Source: Candidatus Omnitrophota bacterium
GTDB taxonomy: Bacteria > Hinthialibacterota > Hinthialibacteria > OLB16
NCBI GenBank assembly: GCA_020632575.1
Contig: JACKFH010000014.1
Location: 17,707 to 81,706 of the forward strand
DNA: 64,000 bases
Direction: 5' to 3'
The translations under genes were made by a program, and so were the position numbers. This document shows, piece by piece, positions 43,970-51,669 of this stretch (within the stretch, counting starts at the first letter, position 1; each line of letters opens with the position of its first letter). Below the pieces are notes generated by a model. That model saw only the letters and a list, made by a program, of their open reading frames with translations. It searched no databases and was not told the origin of the DNA.

Positions 43970-44260
43970 TCAGTATCTTTCAACCACCACAGTCCTTCGC
44001 CTTTGGTAAGCCCCGCTTCCGCCGAGGTGTCCGAGGTCAAGGGCGATCGCGATGATGAGAAGGATCAAAGTCCAACCCCGAAATCCTCCGGTTTCGACCA
44101 TCCCGATGGCGTAAGCGCATGTGGTGTAAGGCATTAGGAGGAACCCCAGGATGGGGAAGAGGAGGGTTGTGAAAGCAGCCTGAGCGTATCCCGTGAGCCA
44201 CATCAAAACCAACGCGACCCGTGGAAAGAGTCCAACAACCACCAATAAACAACAGGGCAT
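43970..44260 (-). CDS. Small membrane protein with three hydrophobic helices
   Basis: A 96-residue protein, very hydrophobic over residues 3-78 (CCLLVVVGLFPRVALVLMWL, FTTLLFPILGFLLMPYTTCA, LILLIIAIALDL), with a basic Arg-rich tail. It resembles uncharacterised small integral membrane proteins in which the motif LFPILGFLLMPYTT-AYA is conserved. No function is known to me. Upstream (44336-44354) is a copy of the palindrome found at the two-component genes, with a GATAAT -10 at 44311-44316, so it is probably part of that regulon. Confidence 0.65.
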   Translation of the reverse strand: MPCCLLVVVGLFPRVALVLMWLTGYAQAAFTTLLFPILGFLLMPYTTCAYAIGMVETGGFRGWTLILLIIAIALDLGHLGGSGAYQRRRTVVVERY

Positions 44261-44335
44261 TTCAGCGCACCTCCCAATCGATCGACTCCCGAACGGGAGT
44301 TCTAATGAAGATTATCGCATTGGAGAATTCTCACT

Positions 44336-44354
44336 TATCGGGGAAGCCCCGAGG
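44336..44354 (-). promoter_or_regulatory. Palindromic site 3 (imperfect) upstream of the small membrane protein
   Basis: It reads TATCGGG-GAAGC-CCCGAGG: one perfect half and one half with two mismatches, with the same 5-base spacer as sites 1 and 2. The minus-strand -10 GATAAT (44311-44316) lies 19 bases away, and the centre is about 41 bases upstream of the inferred start. Confidence 0.5.
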
Positions 44355-44386
44355 ATTGCCCTGGGAGTTTCCCCGATGGAGTCCGT

Positions 44387-45055
44387 TCACATCTTCTCGT
44401 TGACCCATTGGATGGCGTACCGAAGCAATTCGTTTCCGGACTGAAGGTTCAATTTCTTCTTGAGGTTGTCACGATAGGTTTCGATGGTTTTCACGCTCAA
44501 GTGGATCTTCTCGGCGATCTCCTTGGTGCTAAGACCGTTCCCGATCATTTCAAAAACCTCAAGTTCTCGGTTGGACAGTTTTTCGAGAGGGGATCGTTCT
44601 TGGCTCTGCGAAACCTGCGCGGCATTCAGGAGCAACCGCTCGGTCATCTCCTCGCTCAGATAAACTTTCCCACGCAGGACCGACCGGATCGCTTCGACAA
44701 TCTTTTCCGTGGCCGCTTCTTTGTTGACATACCCGACCGCTCCGGCATGGAGAACCCGTTCGGCGTACAGGGCCTCGTCATGAACCGAGGCGACAATCAT
44801 TTTGAGTTCCGGTTTGATGGATTTGGCGGTCTGCACGAGTTCCAAACCGTTACCGTCTTTGATCGAAATGTCGACCACCATGAGATCGGGATCGAGTTTT
44901 TCGAGAAGACTGAGCGCTTGAGAGTATCCTTCCGCCTCTCCGCAAACATCGAGATCGCTCTCCTCCTCGATAAGCGATTTCAAACCCGCCCGAACAAGGG
45001 GGTGGTCATCGACAATCAATACTCTGGATTTGGGGGGAGACTGGATCTGGTTCAT
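44387..45055 (-). CDS. NarL/FixJ-family response regulator
   Basis: A 222-residue protein. The receiver domain covers about residues 10-130, with the acidic pair D16-D17, phosphoacceptor D62 (LMVVDISIKDG) and KEAATEKIVEAI at the end. The LuxR-type HTH covers about 155-215 (LSNRELEVFEMIGNGLSTKE, IAEKIHLSVKTIETYRDNLK). Its ATG overlaps the stop codon of the kinase gene (TAATG), so the two are made together. It presumably binds the TATCGGG-N5-CCCGATA palindromes found around these genes; this is inferred from co-location. Confidence 0.92.
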   Translation of the reverse strand: MNQIQSPPKSRVLIVDDHPLVRAGLKSLIEEESDLDVCGEAEGYSQALSLLEKLDPDLMVVDISIKDGNGLELVQTAKSIKPELKMIVASVHDEALYAERVLHAGAVGYVNKEAATEKIVEAIRSVLRGKVYLSEEMTERLLLNAAQVSQSQERSPLEKLSNRELEVFEMIGNGLSTKEIAEKIHLSVKTIETYRDNLKKKLNLQSGNELLRYAIQWVNEKM

Positions 45056-46647
45056 TAGATTGTAACCTCAACTTTTTTGTTCTGTTCCGGTTCGCATTCG
45101 AGTTCCAATGTGCAAATGACCAGGGCGCCGGATTCCTCGCCGGGTTTTATCCGGAGATCGGCTCCCATGATATTCGCGCGGTGTTTCATGGTTTTCATTC
45201 CAATTCCCTCGGAGGCACTGGACGATTCGGAGATTCCCACTCCGTTGCCACGGATTCTCATTCGAAACCGGTGATCGTGGCATTCGAGATCGATCCCGAC
45301 TTGAGTGGCTTTCCCATGTCTGATCTCGTTGTTGAGGGCTTCCTTGGCGATATAGTAAAGATTGGTGGCGACAACGTTGTCGCGAATCTCGATGTCGCCA
45401 TCGACGGTTAATTCGGTCTCAACCTGACACAGTTCCTCGGTCTCGTGGAGAAGCTCCTCGAGACCGTGAACCAAGCCCTCGCTCGATACATCGACAGGGA
45501 GAAGGCCCTTGGAGACGCGTCGAACGGCCGCTTGCGCCTTTCGGGCGGCGTTCTCCAGTCTTTCCGCCTCATCGCTCTCGCTATTTCCCAACTTCTTCAG
45601 TTTGCGTTTGAGGAGAGAGGAGAGCATGACAATGCCCGTAAGATCTTGACCAATGCCATCGTGGATTTGCTGCGCGATCTCCCTCTGGTTTTGAATCCCA
45701 ATCCGGACAACCTCTTTTTCGAGCTCTCGTTTATCGGTGACATCATGGACGATTTTCAGAAACCCGGTGAGGTTTCCGCCTTCGTCCTCTAGAGCGGAGA
45801 GCGAGGTGCTCGCCAGGAACCGTGTCCCATCGGATCGAACTCGCCATCCATTTTCCTCGATTCGCTTTCTTTTCCGGGCTTGCTCCAAGATGTGATTAGG
45901 CAGACCTTGCGCCCGAGCCTCGGGAAGGAAGAAACAGGAGTAGTGATCGCCGATGATGTCGTGGGCGCCGTACCCGGTGATTCGTCTAGCGCCCTTGTTC
46001 CAAGTCATCACGCGTCCCTCGGGATCGAGCATGAAGATGGCGTGGTCGCCGACATTTTCCACCAGGATTTGGTGAAGCTCGGTCAGTTTCATGTAAGAGT
46101 TGTTTCGAATGTCTCTTTCGATCAGTCGTCCGATTTCGCAAGCGGCGATTTCACAAAGGGTTTCGCGAGGCTTTCTCAAGTCGGGGCGAGATTCCCAGAA
46201 GAATTGAAGAACCCCCTCGACCCAGTTGTTGAGAACGATCGGCTCTGTGAAAACCTCTAAGTTACGCGGGATTCGATCCGGCATTCCAGAGGATCCAATC
46301 CCATCGATTTCCTCCAGATCCGACCATTCCTTTTTGCCGGAACGGTAGACCCGATACAAGGAACTTTCTTGGTCTTGCGCGATCTCTTGAATTATTCCCT
46401 CGATCTCTCCCTGGTTGGGGTTCACATCGGGGTCGATGGAAGAACCAAGTATGAGGAGTTTCGAACGTTCGGTCAGACTTGGAGTGGCAAGGAAGCAAAA
46501 CAGCAACCCGTCCGAACGGCACAAAGAACCCAGAATTCTTTCCACACCATCGGCCAAGTCGCAATCCCGATGAGCGGTGCGCGACGCCTCACAGGCGATT
46601 TCCAAACTCGAGGTCAGGAAATCTTCGATCGAATCAGGTTTTCGCAT
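45055..46647 (-). CDS. Sensor histidine kinase with GAF-like, PAS and HisKA_3 domains
   Basis: A 530-residue cytosolic kinase with no membrane helices. Residues about 20-195 look GAF-like. A PAS domain follows (about 200-320; HAIFMLDPEGRVMTWNKGAR, GDHYSCFFLPEA), then HisKA_3 (REIAQQIHDGIGQDLTGIVM, with the phospho-His in IHD) and an HATPase (about 425-515). The N box is YYIAKEALNNEIRHGKA. The G1 box reads RIRGNGVGI, where family members have DNGVGI; the Asp that holds the adenine is Gly (GGC; one base from GAC). Activity may be reduced or altered. The kinase pairs with the downstream NarL-type regulator. AAGGATAAC precedes the ATG. Confidence 0.9.
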   Translation of the reverse strand: MRKPDSIEDFLTSSLEIACEASRTAHRDCDLADGVERILGSLCRSDGLLFCFLATPSLTERSKLLILGSSIDPDVNPNQGEIEGIIQEIAQDQESSLYRVYRSGKKEWSDLEEIDGIGSSGMPDRIPRNLEVFTEPIVLNNWVEGVLQFFWESRPDLRKPRETLCEIAACEIGRLIERDIRNNSYMKLTELHQILVENVGDHAIFMLDPEGRVMTWNKGARRITGYGAHDIIGDHYSCFFLPEARAQGLPNHILEQARKRKRIEENGWRVRSDGTRFLASTSLSALEDEGGNLTGFLKIVHDVTDKRELEKEVVRIGIQNQREIAQQIHDGIGQDLTGIVMLSSLLKRKLKKLGNSESDEAERLENAARKAQAAVRRVSKGLLPVDVSSEGLVHGLEELLHETEELCQVETELTVDGDIEIRDNVVATNLYYIAKEALNNEIRHGKATQVGIDLECHDHRFRMRIRGNGVGISESSSASEGIGMKTMKHRANIMGADLRIKPGEESGALVICTLELECEPEQNKKVEVTI

Positions 46648-46777
46648 AGATGTTATCCTTCAAAGACACTCCTTACTCAATGCGTCCAACGGATCGTTCC
46701 ATTCGGCATGGACTTTCCCGGACGCCCCTCCTGTGTAGGATAGGAACGAAACATCGCAAATGTCCATAAGTCTCAAG

Positions 46778-46783
46778 ATTATA
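46778..46783 (-). promoter_or_regulatory. -10 element of the kinase/regulator promoter
   Basis: TATAAT on the minus strand, with a weak -35 (TTGGTG) 15 bases upstream. Palindrome site 1 ends 22 bases from the -10. The transcript would start near 46771, with a leader of about 124 nt to the kinase ATG. Confidence 0.5.
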
Positions 46784-46805
46784 TGACATAATCGCGGTCA
46801 CCAAC

Positions 46806-46824
46806 TATCGGGGATTTCCCGATA
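46806..46824. promoter_or_regulatory. Palindromic site 1 between the kinase and MgtC-like genes
   Basis: TATCGGGGATTTCCCGATA has perfect 7-bp arms with a 5-base spacer. It lies about 44 bases upstream of the inferred kinase start on the minus strand and about 43 bases upstream of the inferred MgtC-like start on the plus strand (-10 TATCAT at 46846-46851). It is well placed to control both. Confidence 0.6.
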
Positions 46825-46871
46825 CCGTTTTTTTCTTTCGCCTCGTATCATCGAAAAATTGGAGAAGATTG

Positions 46872-47339
46872 ATGGACCCTCTCAATTTCAATCTGGGAGA
46901 TGCGATACAGATATTTGGCAGGATGGGGCTGGCATATCTATTGGCGGTTCCGATCGGCTGGAACCGAGAGGCTTCTTCCCGAAGCGCGGGATTGAGAACC
47001 TTCCCATTGGTCGCGGCGGGGGCATGCGGTTTCATGTTGATCGGGGTAAAGACCCTAGAAGGCGACGATCCGATCGCGAGGGTGCTGTATGGGATCATCA
47101 CCGGCATCGGATTTATAGGCGGCGGAGCGATTTTAAAGGGGGACGGGACCGTTTCGGGGACAGCGACCGCCGCGAGCATTTGGAACACCGGAGCGATCGG
47201 TATCGCTGTCGCGCGCGGGGAGATGGAGATCGCGGCTGTGCTCTCTGGTCTTAATTTCCTCACTTTGATCCTCTTCAAACCGCTCAAGGCGAGAATCCAT
47301 CACGAGGATATCCAAAAACACAAGGGGAAAAGCGCGTGA
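46872..47339 (+). CDS. MgtC/SapB-family membrane protein
   Basis: A 155-residue protein with four or five hydrophobic segments and the family signatures LAYLLAVPIGWNREASSRSA (R-E motif), GLRTFPLVAAGACGFMLIGV, RVLYGIITGIGFIGGGAIL and GTATAASIWNTGAIGIAVA. The short form without a C-terminal ACT domain is common. Members affect Mg2+ homeostasis, membrane potential or F-ATPase. I chose the ATG at 46872 over the TTG three bases earlier because GGAGAAG is well placed. It lies divergently from the kinase gene with a shared palindrome between them. Confidence 0.88.
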   Translation: MDPLNFNLGDAIQIFGRMGLAYLLAVPIGWNREASSRSAGLRTFPLVAAGACGFMLIGVKTLEGDDPIARVLYGIITGIGFIGGGAILKGDGTVSGTATAASIWNTGAIGIAVARGEMEIAAVLSGLNFLTLILFKPLKARIHHEDIQKHKGKSA

Positions 47340-47347
47340 TGCGATTG

Positions 47348-47366
47348 GATCGGGTAATCCCCGATA
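47348..47366. promoter_or_regulatory. Palindromic site 2 upstream of the CheY-like gene
   Basis: GATCGGG-TAATC-CCCGATA has 6-bp perfect inner arms and the same spacer as site 1, and is followed by the same ACCG. The likely -10 (TGATAT, 47385-47390) begins 18 bases downstream, so the site is centred about 40 bases before the inferred start. Confidence 0.55.
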
Positions 47367-47452
47367 CCGTGGAGTTTGAGGATTTGATATCGTTAAGAGC
47401 GATTACCGATGGAAGCCGCTTTCGCGATCAATTCGATATTGGAGGAGGTTGA

Positions 47453-47839
47453 ATGGATCAGAGGGCAAAAACGATTTTGATCGTTGACGATAGCGAATTG
47501 GTCCTTCGAAGCATGGCCGAGTTGTTCGACCTGGAGGGCTATTTCGTTCACACCGCCAAAGACGGTCAAGAAGCGCTAAAAAAGATGGAGGAACTCACGG
47601 TCGACGTGATATTGCTCGACTGCCGATTGCCTGGAATGGAGGGGCCGGAGGTTGCCGAACGGATTCGCGGCGGAACGGGCCCCGAGAAATCCACCCCCAT
47701 CATTGGAATGTCCATCGATAACCCCCGGCGACGTGAAAAGGAATGTCTCAAAGCGGGAATGAATCGTTTCGTGGACAAATCGAGCGGACCCGATAAGATT
47801 ATCGAGGAAGTGAATCGCGCGGTTAGCGCCATTCAATAG
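47453..47839 (+). CDS. CheY-like single-domain response regulator
   Basis: A 128-residue receiver domain with the acidic pair D12-D13 (IVDDSELVLRSM), phosphoacceptor D56 (VILLDCRLPGMEGPEV), the switch Ser in IIGMS and the Lys in RFVDKSS. There is no output domain. GGAGGAGG lies six bases upstream of the ATG. The loop after beta-4 (IDNPRRREKE) is slightly unusual. It probably acts by protein interaction in the same signalling set as the nearby kinase and NarL-type regulator. Confidence 0.92.
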   Translation: MDQRAKTILIVDDSELVLRSMAELFDLEGYFVHTAKDGQEALKKMEELTVDVILLDCRLPGMEGPEVAERIRGGTGPEKSTPIIGMSIDNPRRREKECLKAGMNRFVDKSSGPDKIIEEVNRAVSAIQ

Positions 47840-48039
47840 TGACGCCGAGGATGGCGACCAGGACCCGCGAAATTCCGGTTGAGGAACACTCATCTCCAAT
47901 CGTCCGGCAAATCCTCAGTGAACAATCGTTGTCTTTTAGGATACAATTACCTTGACCTTATCCCTGCGTGGGCTTCGTCCGGGCGGGAGGGGACATTTTA
48001 ATTGTGGACAGAGATTCGAAATCGGAAGGAATAAGACTG

Positions 48040-49803
48040 TTGAAAAACAATGCAATGAATTCATTCTGGGCGATGAGTTTGATTATTGCCCTCGTAGGTT
48101 CGGGACAAGCGATGGCCAAAGACAAGGGGGAGGGAAAGATTCCGATTGCGGGCGTTGCAAAGGGTGAATTCTCCATCAATCCGGGGCAATCCATTGACGA
48201 ATCGCTGAGTTCGGGCGACGACCAATTCGACGATGACACTTACTACGATCAGTACAACCTCAGCTGGCCGGGTGGCGACTTATCGATCACGATGGATTCC
48301 GCCGATTTCGACGAATACCTGATCGTTTTCGAACCGCCTGGATATCCGGATGGAAATCGTGTCGACGTGGACAGCCAGACAGGAACGCCCGCGGAGGTCT
48401 ATCAACGGAGCAACGCTCCCCAGGGCAGCTACACCATCTGGGCGAATTCCTATGAACCCAGCACCGGCAACTATCGGATCAGCGTTAGTCAGTCCGACGC
48501 CCCCACTCTCACGCCGACGCCAACCTCAACCCCGACCGAATGTCCGACTCCAAGCGCTCCCTCCAACCCATCGCCGGCGGATGGCTCGGTCGCCATCCCC
48601 ACCGATGTCAACCTTTCCTGGAGCGCCAAATCGATTCCGAAGGTTATCTACGGGACGGACGATCGAATGGAGGTCTATGAATTGCAGAATCCCGATCTGC
48701 TCGCGGCGGCCGACGCAACCATGTTGATTGTCGGGTTATCGTATCTGAACGACAACCAGGATGGGACTTACACGATCGACAACGAGTCTTTCACGGACTA
48801 CATCGAGAGGAGGGACGGGTCTCCGCTATGCCCCGACGAGCCCTACCGGTTGCAACCGGTTCCTGGGAATTGCACGGGCTTCCTGGTGGGAGACGACTTG
48901 GTGGTCACCGCGGGGCATTGTATGGAGGGCTCGGGGGATTGTGGGTCGAACGCCTTTGTATTCGGGTTTGACATGATCGACGCGAACACGCCAAGACTGA
49001 CCATCGATTCTTCCGAAATCTACTACTGCACCGAGATAATCGACAGAGCCCAGTCCGGAACTGGTCCAGATTGGGCCTTGGTTCGATTGGACCGACCGGT
49101 GACTGGCCACAAACCGTTGGAAATCCGTCGCACCGGGAAGATCGCGGACGGCCAAGGCTTGGTCATCATGGGACATCCGGTGGGGCTCCCGAAGAAAATC
49201 GCGGGCAACGCGGCGGTGCGTTCCAATTCGGCGGGGAGTTATTTTGTGGCCAACCTGGATTCGTACTCTGGAAATTCGGGCTCTCCCGTCTTCAATGCGC
49301 AAGACCTAGTCGTTGAAGGCGTCCTGGTCAGAGGAAACAACGATTTTCAATTGAACGGGAATTGTTATGAATCGGTGCGTTGTTCGGACACAGGGTGTCG
49401 GGGCGAGGATTGCACTCGCACAACCGAATTCGCGAGTTTGGTGCCCGAACTCCCCAATCTGACCTACACGGTTTTCTTTGGCGAATGCGGCTCTTTGTCG
49501 GAGCTTGGTTCGACAACTCAACCCACATGGGATCTGCCCATGCTGAATCTCGGTACGAATTATTGTTGGCAAATCCAGGTGACCAACGGGTGTGGGAACA
49601 GTCTCCTTGGACCAGTCTGGTCATTTACGACGGAAGGTGAAACGCCTACTGAGACTCCCACAGCTACGCCCACAGCAACCGAACCGGGCGGAACGGTTAC
49701 ACCCACGGTGAACGTGGCAGCCGATATCAATGGTGACAAGGTCATCGATTCGTTGGATTTGATCGAGGTGCTGGATAACTGGATGCGAGTCGTGCCTCAG
49801 TAA
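48040..49803 (+). CDS. Secreted trypsin-like serine protease inserted in an FN3 domain, dockerin-like tail
   Basis: A 587-residue protein from a TTG start with AAGGA nine bases upstream. The signal peptide is MNSFWAMSLIIALVGSGQAM-A. An N-terminal pre-peptidase-type beta domain (about 35-140) and a TPT linker follow. Then an FN3-like domain opens (PADGSVAIPTDVNLSWSA) but is interrupted by a full S1-type protease: VVTAGHC (His293), DWALVRLD (Asp344), SGNSGSPVF (Ser413). FN3 resumes with LTYTVFFGECGSLSELGST and ends VWSFTTEG. A second TPT linker leads to ADINGDKVIDSLDLIEVL, one calcium-loop-like dockerin repeat, and NWMRVV. Cysteine pairs suggest disulfides. It is likely an extracellular or surface protease. 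An alternative GTG start at 47968 would hide the signal peptide. Confidence 0.88.
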   Translation: MKNNAMNSFWAMSLIIALVGSGQAMAKDKGEGKIPIAGVAKGEFSINPGQSIDESLSSGDDQFDDDTYYDQYNLSWPGGDLSITMDSADFDEYLIVFEPPGYPDGNRVDVDSQTGTPAEVYQRSNAPQGSYTIWANSYEPSTGNYRISVSQSDAPTLTPTPTSTPTECPTPSAPSNPSPADGSVAIPTDVNLSWSAKSIPKVIYGTDDRMEVYELQNPDLLAAADATMLIVGLSYLNDNQDGTYTIDNESFTDYIERRDGSPLCPDEPYRLQPVPGNCTGFLVGDDLVVTAGHCMEGSGDCGSNAFVFGFDMIDANTPRLTIDSSEIYYCTEIIDRAQSGTGPDWALVRLDRPVTGHKPLEIRRTGKIADGQGLVIMGHPVGLPKKIAGNAAVRSNSAGSYFVANLDSYSGNSGSPVFNAQDLVVEGVLVRGNNDFQLNGNCYESVRCSDTGCRGEDCTRTTEFASLVPELPNLTYTVFFGECGSLSELGSTTQPTWDLPMLNLGTNYCWQIQVTNGCGNSLLGPVWSFTTEGETPTETPTATPTATEPGGTVTPTVNVAADINGDKVIDSLDLIEVLDNWMRVVPQ

Positions 49804-49901
49804 AGGGAATCAATCGAGAGGAACCAGGCAAATCGGGACCGGGTTTTCGTTAATGAAGCAGAGAGTGAAAACTCTCCACTTACAAACGAGGAGGTTCCGA
49901 A

Positions 49902-50510
49902 ATGAAAAAGACAACTGTTCTCACAAATAGATTCGCGGGGATTCTTGCCGTCGCGGTTGCGGCGGTCGTATTTGCCGCTTCGCCGGCGCGCGCCGGGGAT
50001 TGGAGTTTCTCCATCGGTATTCCTGGACATGTCTGTTGGCACGAGGCGCCGATTTACCGCCATTACGATTATCGACCTGGTTACTACTATCCCGTTTACA
50101 ACCCGGTGGTTGAACGCGATGTCGAGTACGATGGACATTATCACCGTGACGGAACGCTTCACACCGAACGGACAGTTGAGGACCGTCACGACAGTTTCTA
50201 CTCGCCCGGTCGGAACGAAGCGATTACTCGCCCGCGCACCACGGTCGAAGATTACCGAGGTCCGGGATACAACAGGGAACGCGAGCGGACATCATGGATC
50301 GGCGCGGATGGTCGTCCCCACAGCACGACGGTGGACCGAGTGACCACCTCGGATCCATGGGGCAACACACACACGGACACCCAAGTCACTCTGAAGAGCC
50401 GCAAAGGCTCGGATGAACCTCGGCAAGACGTGCAAATCAAGACTCCGGGGTCTGGGAAACAGCCGAAAGAGGTGAGTTTCAAGCATCCTAAAGCGAACAA
50501 CCGGAATTAA
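49902..50510 (+). CDS. Secreted His/Tyr/Arg-rich protein of unknown function
   Basis: A 202-residue protein with a classic signal peptide (MKKTTVLTNRFAGILAVAVA to ARA) and a GAGGAGG Shine-Dalgarno. The mature part is polar and rich in His, Tyr, Arg and Asp: HEAPIYRHYDYRPGYYYPVY, then DVEYDGHYHRDGTLHTERTV, and a repetitive TTVDRVTTSDPWGNTHTDTQ stretch. It has low complexity and no known domain. The residues could bind metals or polyanions at the cell surface, but that is a guess. It is followed at once by a strong terminator. Confidence 0.7.
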   Translation: MKKTTVLTNRFAGILAVAVAAVVFAASPARAGDWSFSIGIPGHVCWHEAPIYRHYDYRPGYYYPVYNPVVERDVEYDGHYHRDGTLHTERTVEDRHDSFYSPGRNEAITRPRTTVEDYRGPGYNRERERTSWIGADGRPHSTTVDRVTTSDPWGNTHTDTQVTLKSRKGSDEPRQDVQIKTPGSGKQPKEVSFKHPKANNRN

Positions 50511-50533
50511 ACGGTTGAAAGTTGGAAGACCGA

Positions 50534-50570
50534 GCGGTCTCGAGAAATTCTCGAGGCCGCTTTTTCTTTT
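50534..50570 (+). terminator. Intrinsic terminator
   Basis: The stem GCGG(T)CTCGAGAA...TTCTCGAG(G)CCGC at 50534-50560 has a very short loop and is followed by TTTTTCTTTT (50561-50570). It ends the transcript of the His/Tyr-rich secreted protein and isolates the metalloprotease gene. Confidence 0.9.
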
Positions 50571-50588
50571 GCGGGGATTCTCCTCCGT

Positions 50589-50621
50589 TTGGACAATTTC
50601 TGAAAGTCTGGCTAAATTGTC
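50589..50621 (+). promoter_or_regulatory. Promoter with overlapping inverted repeat before the metalloprotease gene
   Basis: The perfect inverted repeat GACAATTT (50592-50599) / AAATTGTC (50614-50621) spans a weak promoter (TTGGAC at 50589, TAAATT at 50613, spacer 18). The overlap suggests a repressor site. Confidence 0.4.
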
Positions 50622-50649
50622 TTTAGACGGATTAAGGACTGAAGATTCG

Positions 50650-51657
50650 ATGAGTAGATTCTTTTGGACATTGATGCTTGCGTTGGGGCTAACCACGCAC
50701 TCCCAAGCGGAGATTCTCGTGACAAAAACCTTCAACGGCGATTGGATCCAGGTTGATTCAACCGAGTGGGACAAAGGGAAGAACCCGGTTGGTTTCACGC
50801 CAAAAGGGACGACTCTCGGTTACACTGTTGTTCACAACGACGCGGGAACCGGTGTGGGATTTGACGATCCCATTTACGGCCCGGATCGATTAGCGACAGT
50901 GAACGCGGTTCTCGATTACATCGATTCAATTCTACTCGACGATGGCCAACTTGATGTGGAATTCGATCAATCGTTGGTCGATGACACCCAAAGCATTCTC
51001 GCCTCGGCGGGACCGTTTTTCCCCTCCGGACCGAACGGCGTCGAACCGGGACGAGCTTTCACCCATATCACGACCGGCATCGATCCTTCTCCTTCAGTTC
51101 CCGATATCCATGTCACGGTCAACTTCGGATTCAAATGGAACTCGGAGACGGATGATCCAGCCGGGGATGAATTCGATCTGTATTCAGTGCTTCTCCATGA
51201 ACTAACTCACGGGCTCGGGTTTCTCAGCCTGATCGACTCGGATGGGACCAGTAAAATCACTAAAACCAACCCGGGGGTTTACGCCACCTTCGATCTTTAT
51301 CTCAGGACAGGCGGTGGGAAGATCCTTATGTCCCCCTCCGGCGAGTTCCTGGGAACCGCTATGGACATCACGGGGCGAGATGGCGGGGTTTTCTTTCACG
51401 GGGGTTCGGCGACCGGCCTACTGGGATCGATTCCCGGCATCCTCGCGCCGTTCACTTGGAGACCCGGAAGCAGCCTATCTCATTGGGCAAGCAGCAACCC
51501 GGGCCAGTCGGTGATGATATCGGGGCTGCCCTCCGGAGTGAAAAGGCGGCTTTATTTCCCTTACGAGCTGGGGGCGCTATACGATCTGGGATACCAAGTG
51601 GACCTTCCCCAACAGCCGGTCACGTTTGAAGTCTCCAACTGGTTCGCGTATGAGTAG
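50650..51657 (+). CDS. Secreted HExxH metalloprotease-like protein
   Basis: A 335-residue protein from the ATG at 50650; the frame upstream runs through the terminator. The signal peptide is MSRFFWTLMLALGLTTHSQA-E. The zinc motif is LLHELTHGLGFLSL with the first His at about residue 183 (HExxHxxGF). A third zinc ligand of the metzincin pattern (His or Asp at +10/+11) is absent, so this is a related gluzincin or incomplete motif. A later WRPGSSLSHWAS segment may complete the site. The beta-rich surroundings (DIHVTVNFGFKWNSETDDPA, VYATFDLYLR) resemble uncharacterised secreted peptidases of marine and soil bacteria. The protein ends FEVSNWFAYE, similar to other secreted proteins here. Confidence 0.75.
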   Translation: MSRFFWTLMLALGLTTHSQAEILVTKTFNGDWIQVDSTEWDKGKNPVGFTPKGTTLGYTVVHNDAGTGVGFDDPIYGPDRLATVNAVLDYIDSILLDDGQLDVEFDQSLVDDTQSILASAGPFFPSGPNGVEPGRAFTHITTGIDPSPSVPDIHVTVNFGFKWNSETDDPAGDEFDLYSVLLHELTHGLGFLSLIDSDGTSKITKTNPGVYATFDLYLRTGGGKILMSPSGEFLGTAMDITGRDGGVFFHGGSATGLLGSIPGILAPFTWRPGSSLSHWASSNPGQSVMISGLPSGVKRRLYFPYELGALYDLGYQVDLPQQPVTFEVSNWFAYE

Positions 51658-51669
51658 ACTCGTTCCCTG

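Noticed and set aside
49825..49850. A further copy of the TATCGGG palindrome before the His/Tyr-rich protein (AAATCGGGACCGGG)
   Set aside because: It has one half only; the second half does not match CCCGATA and the spacer is wrong.
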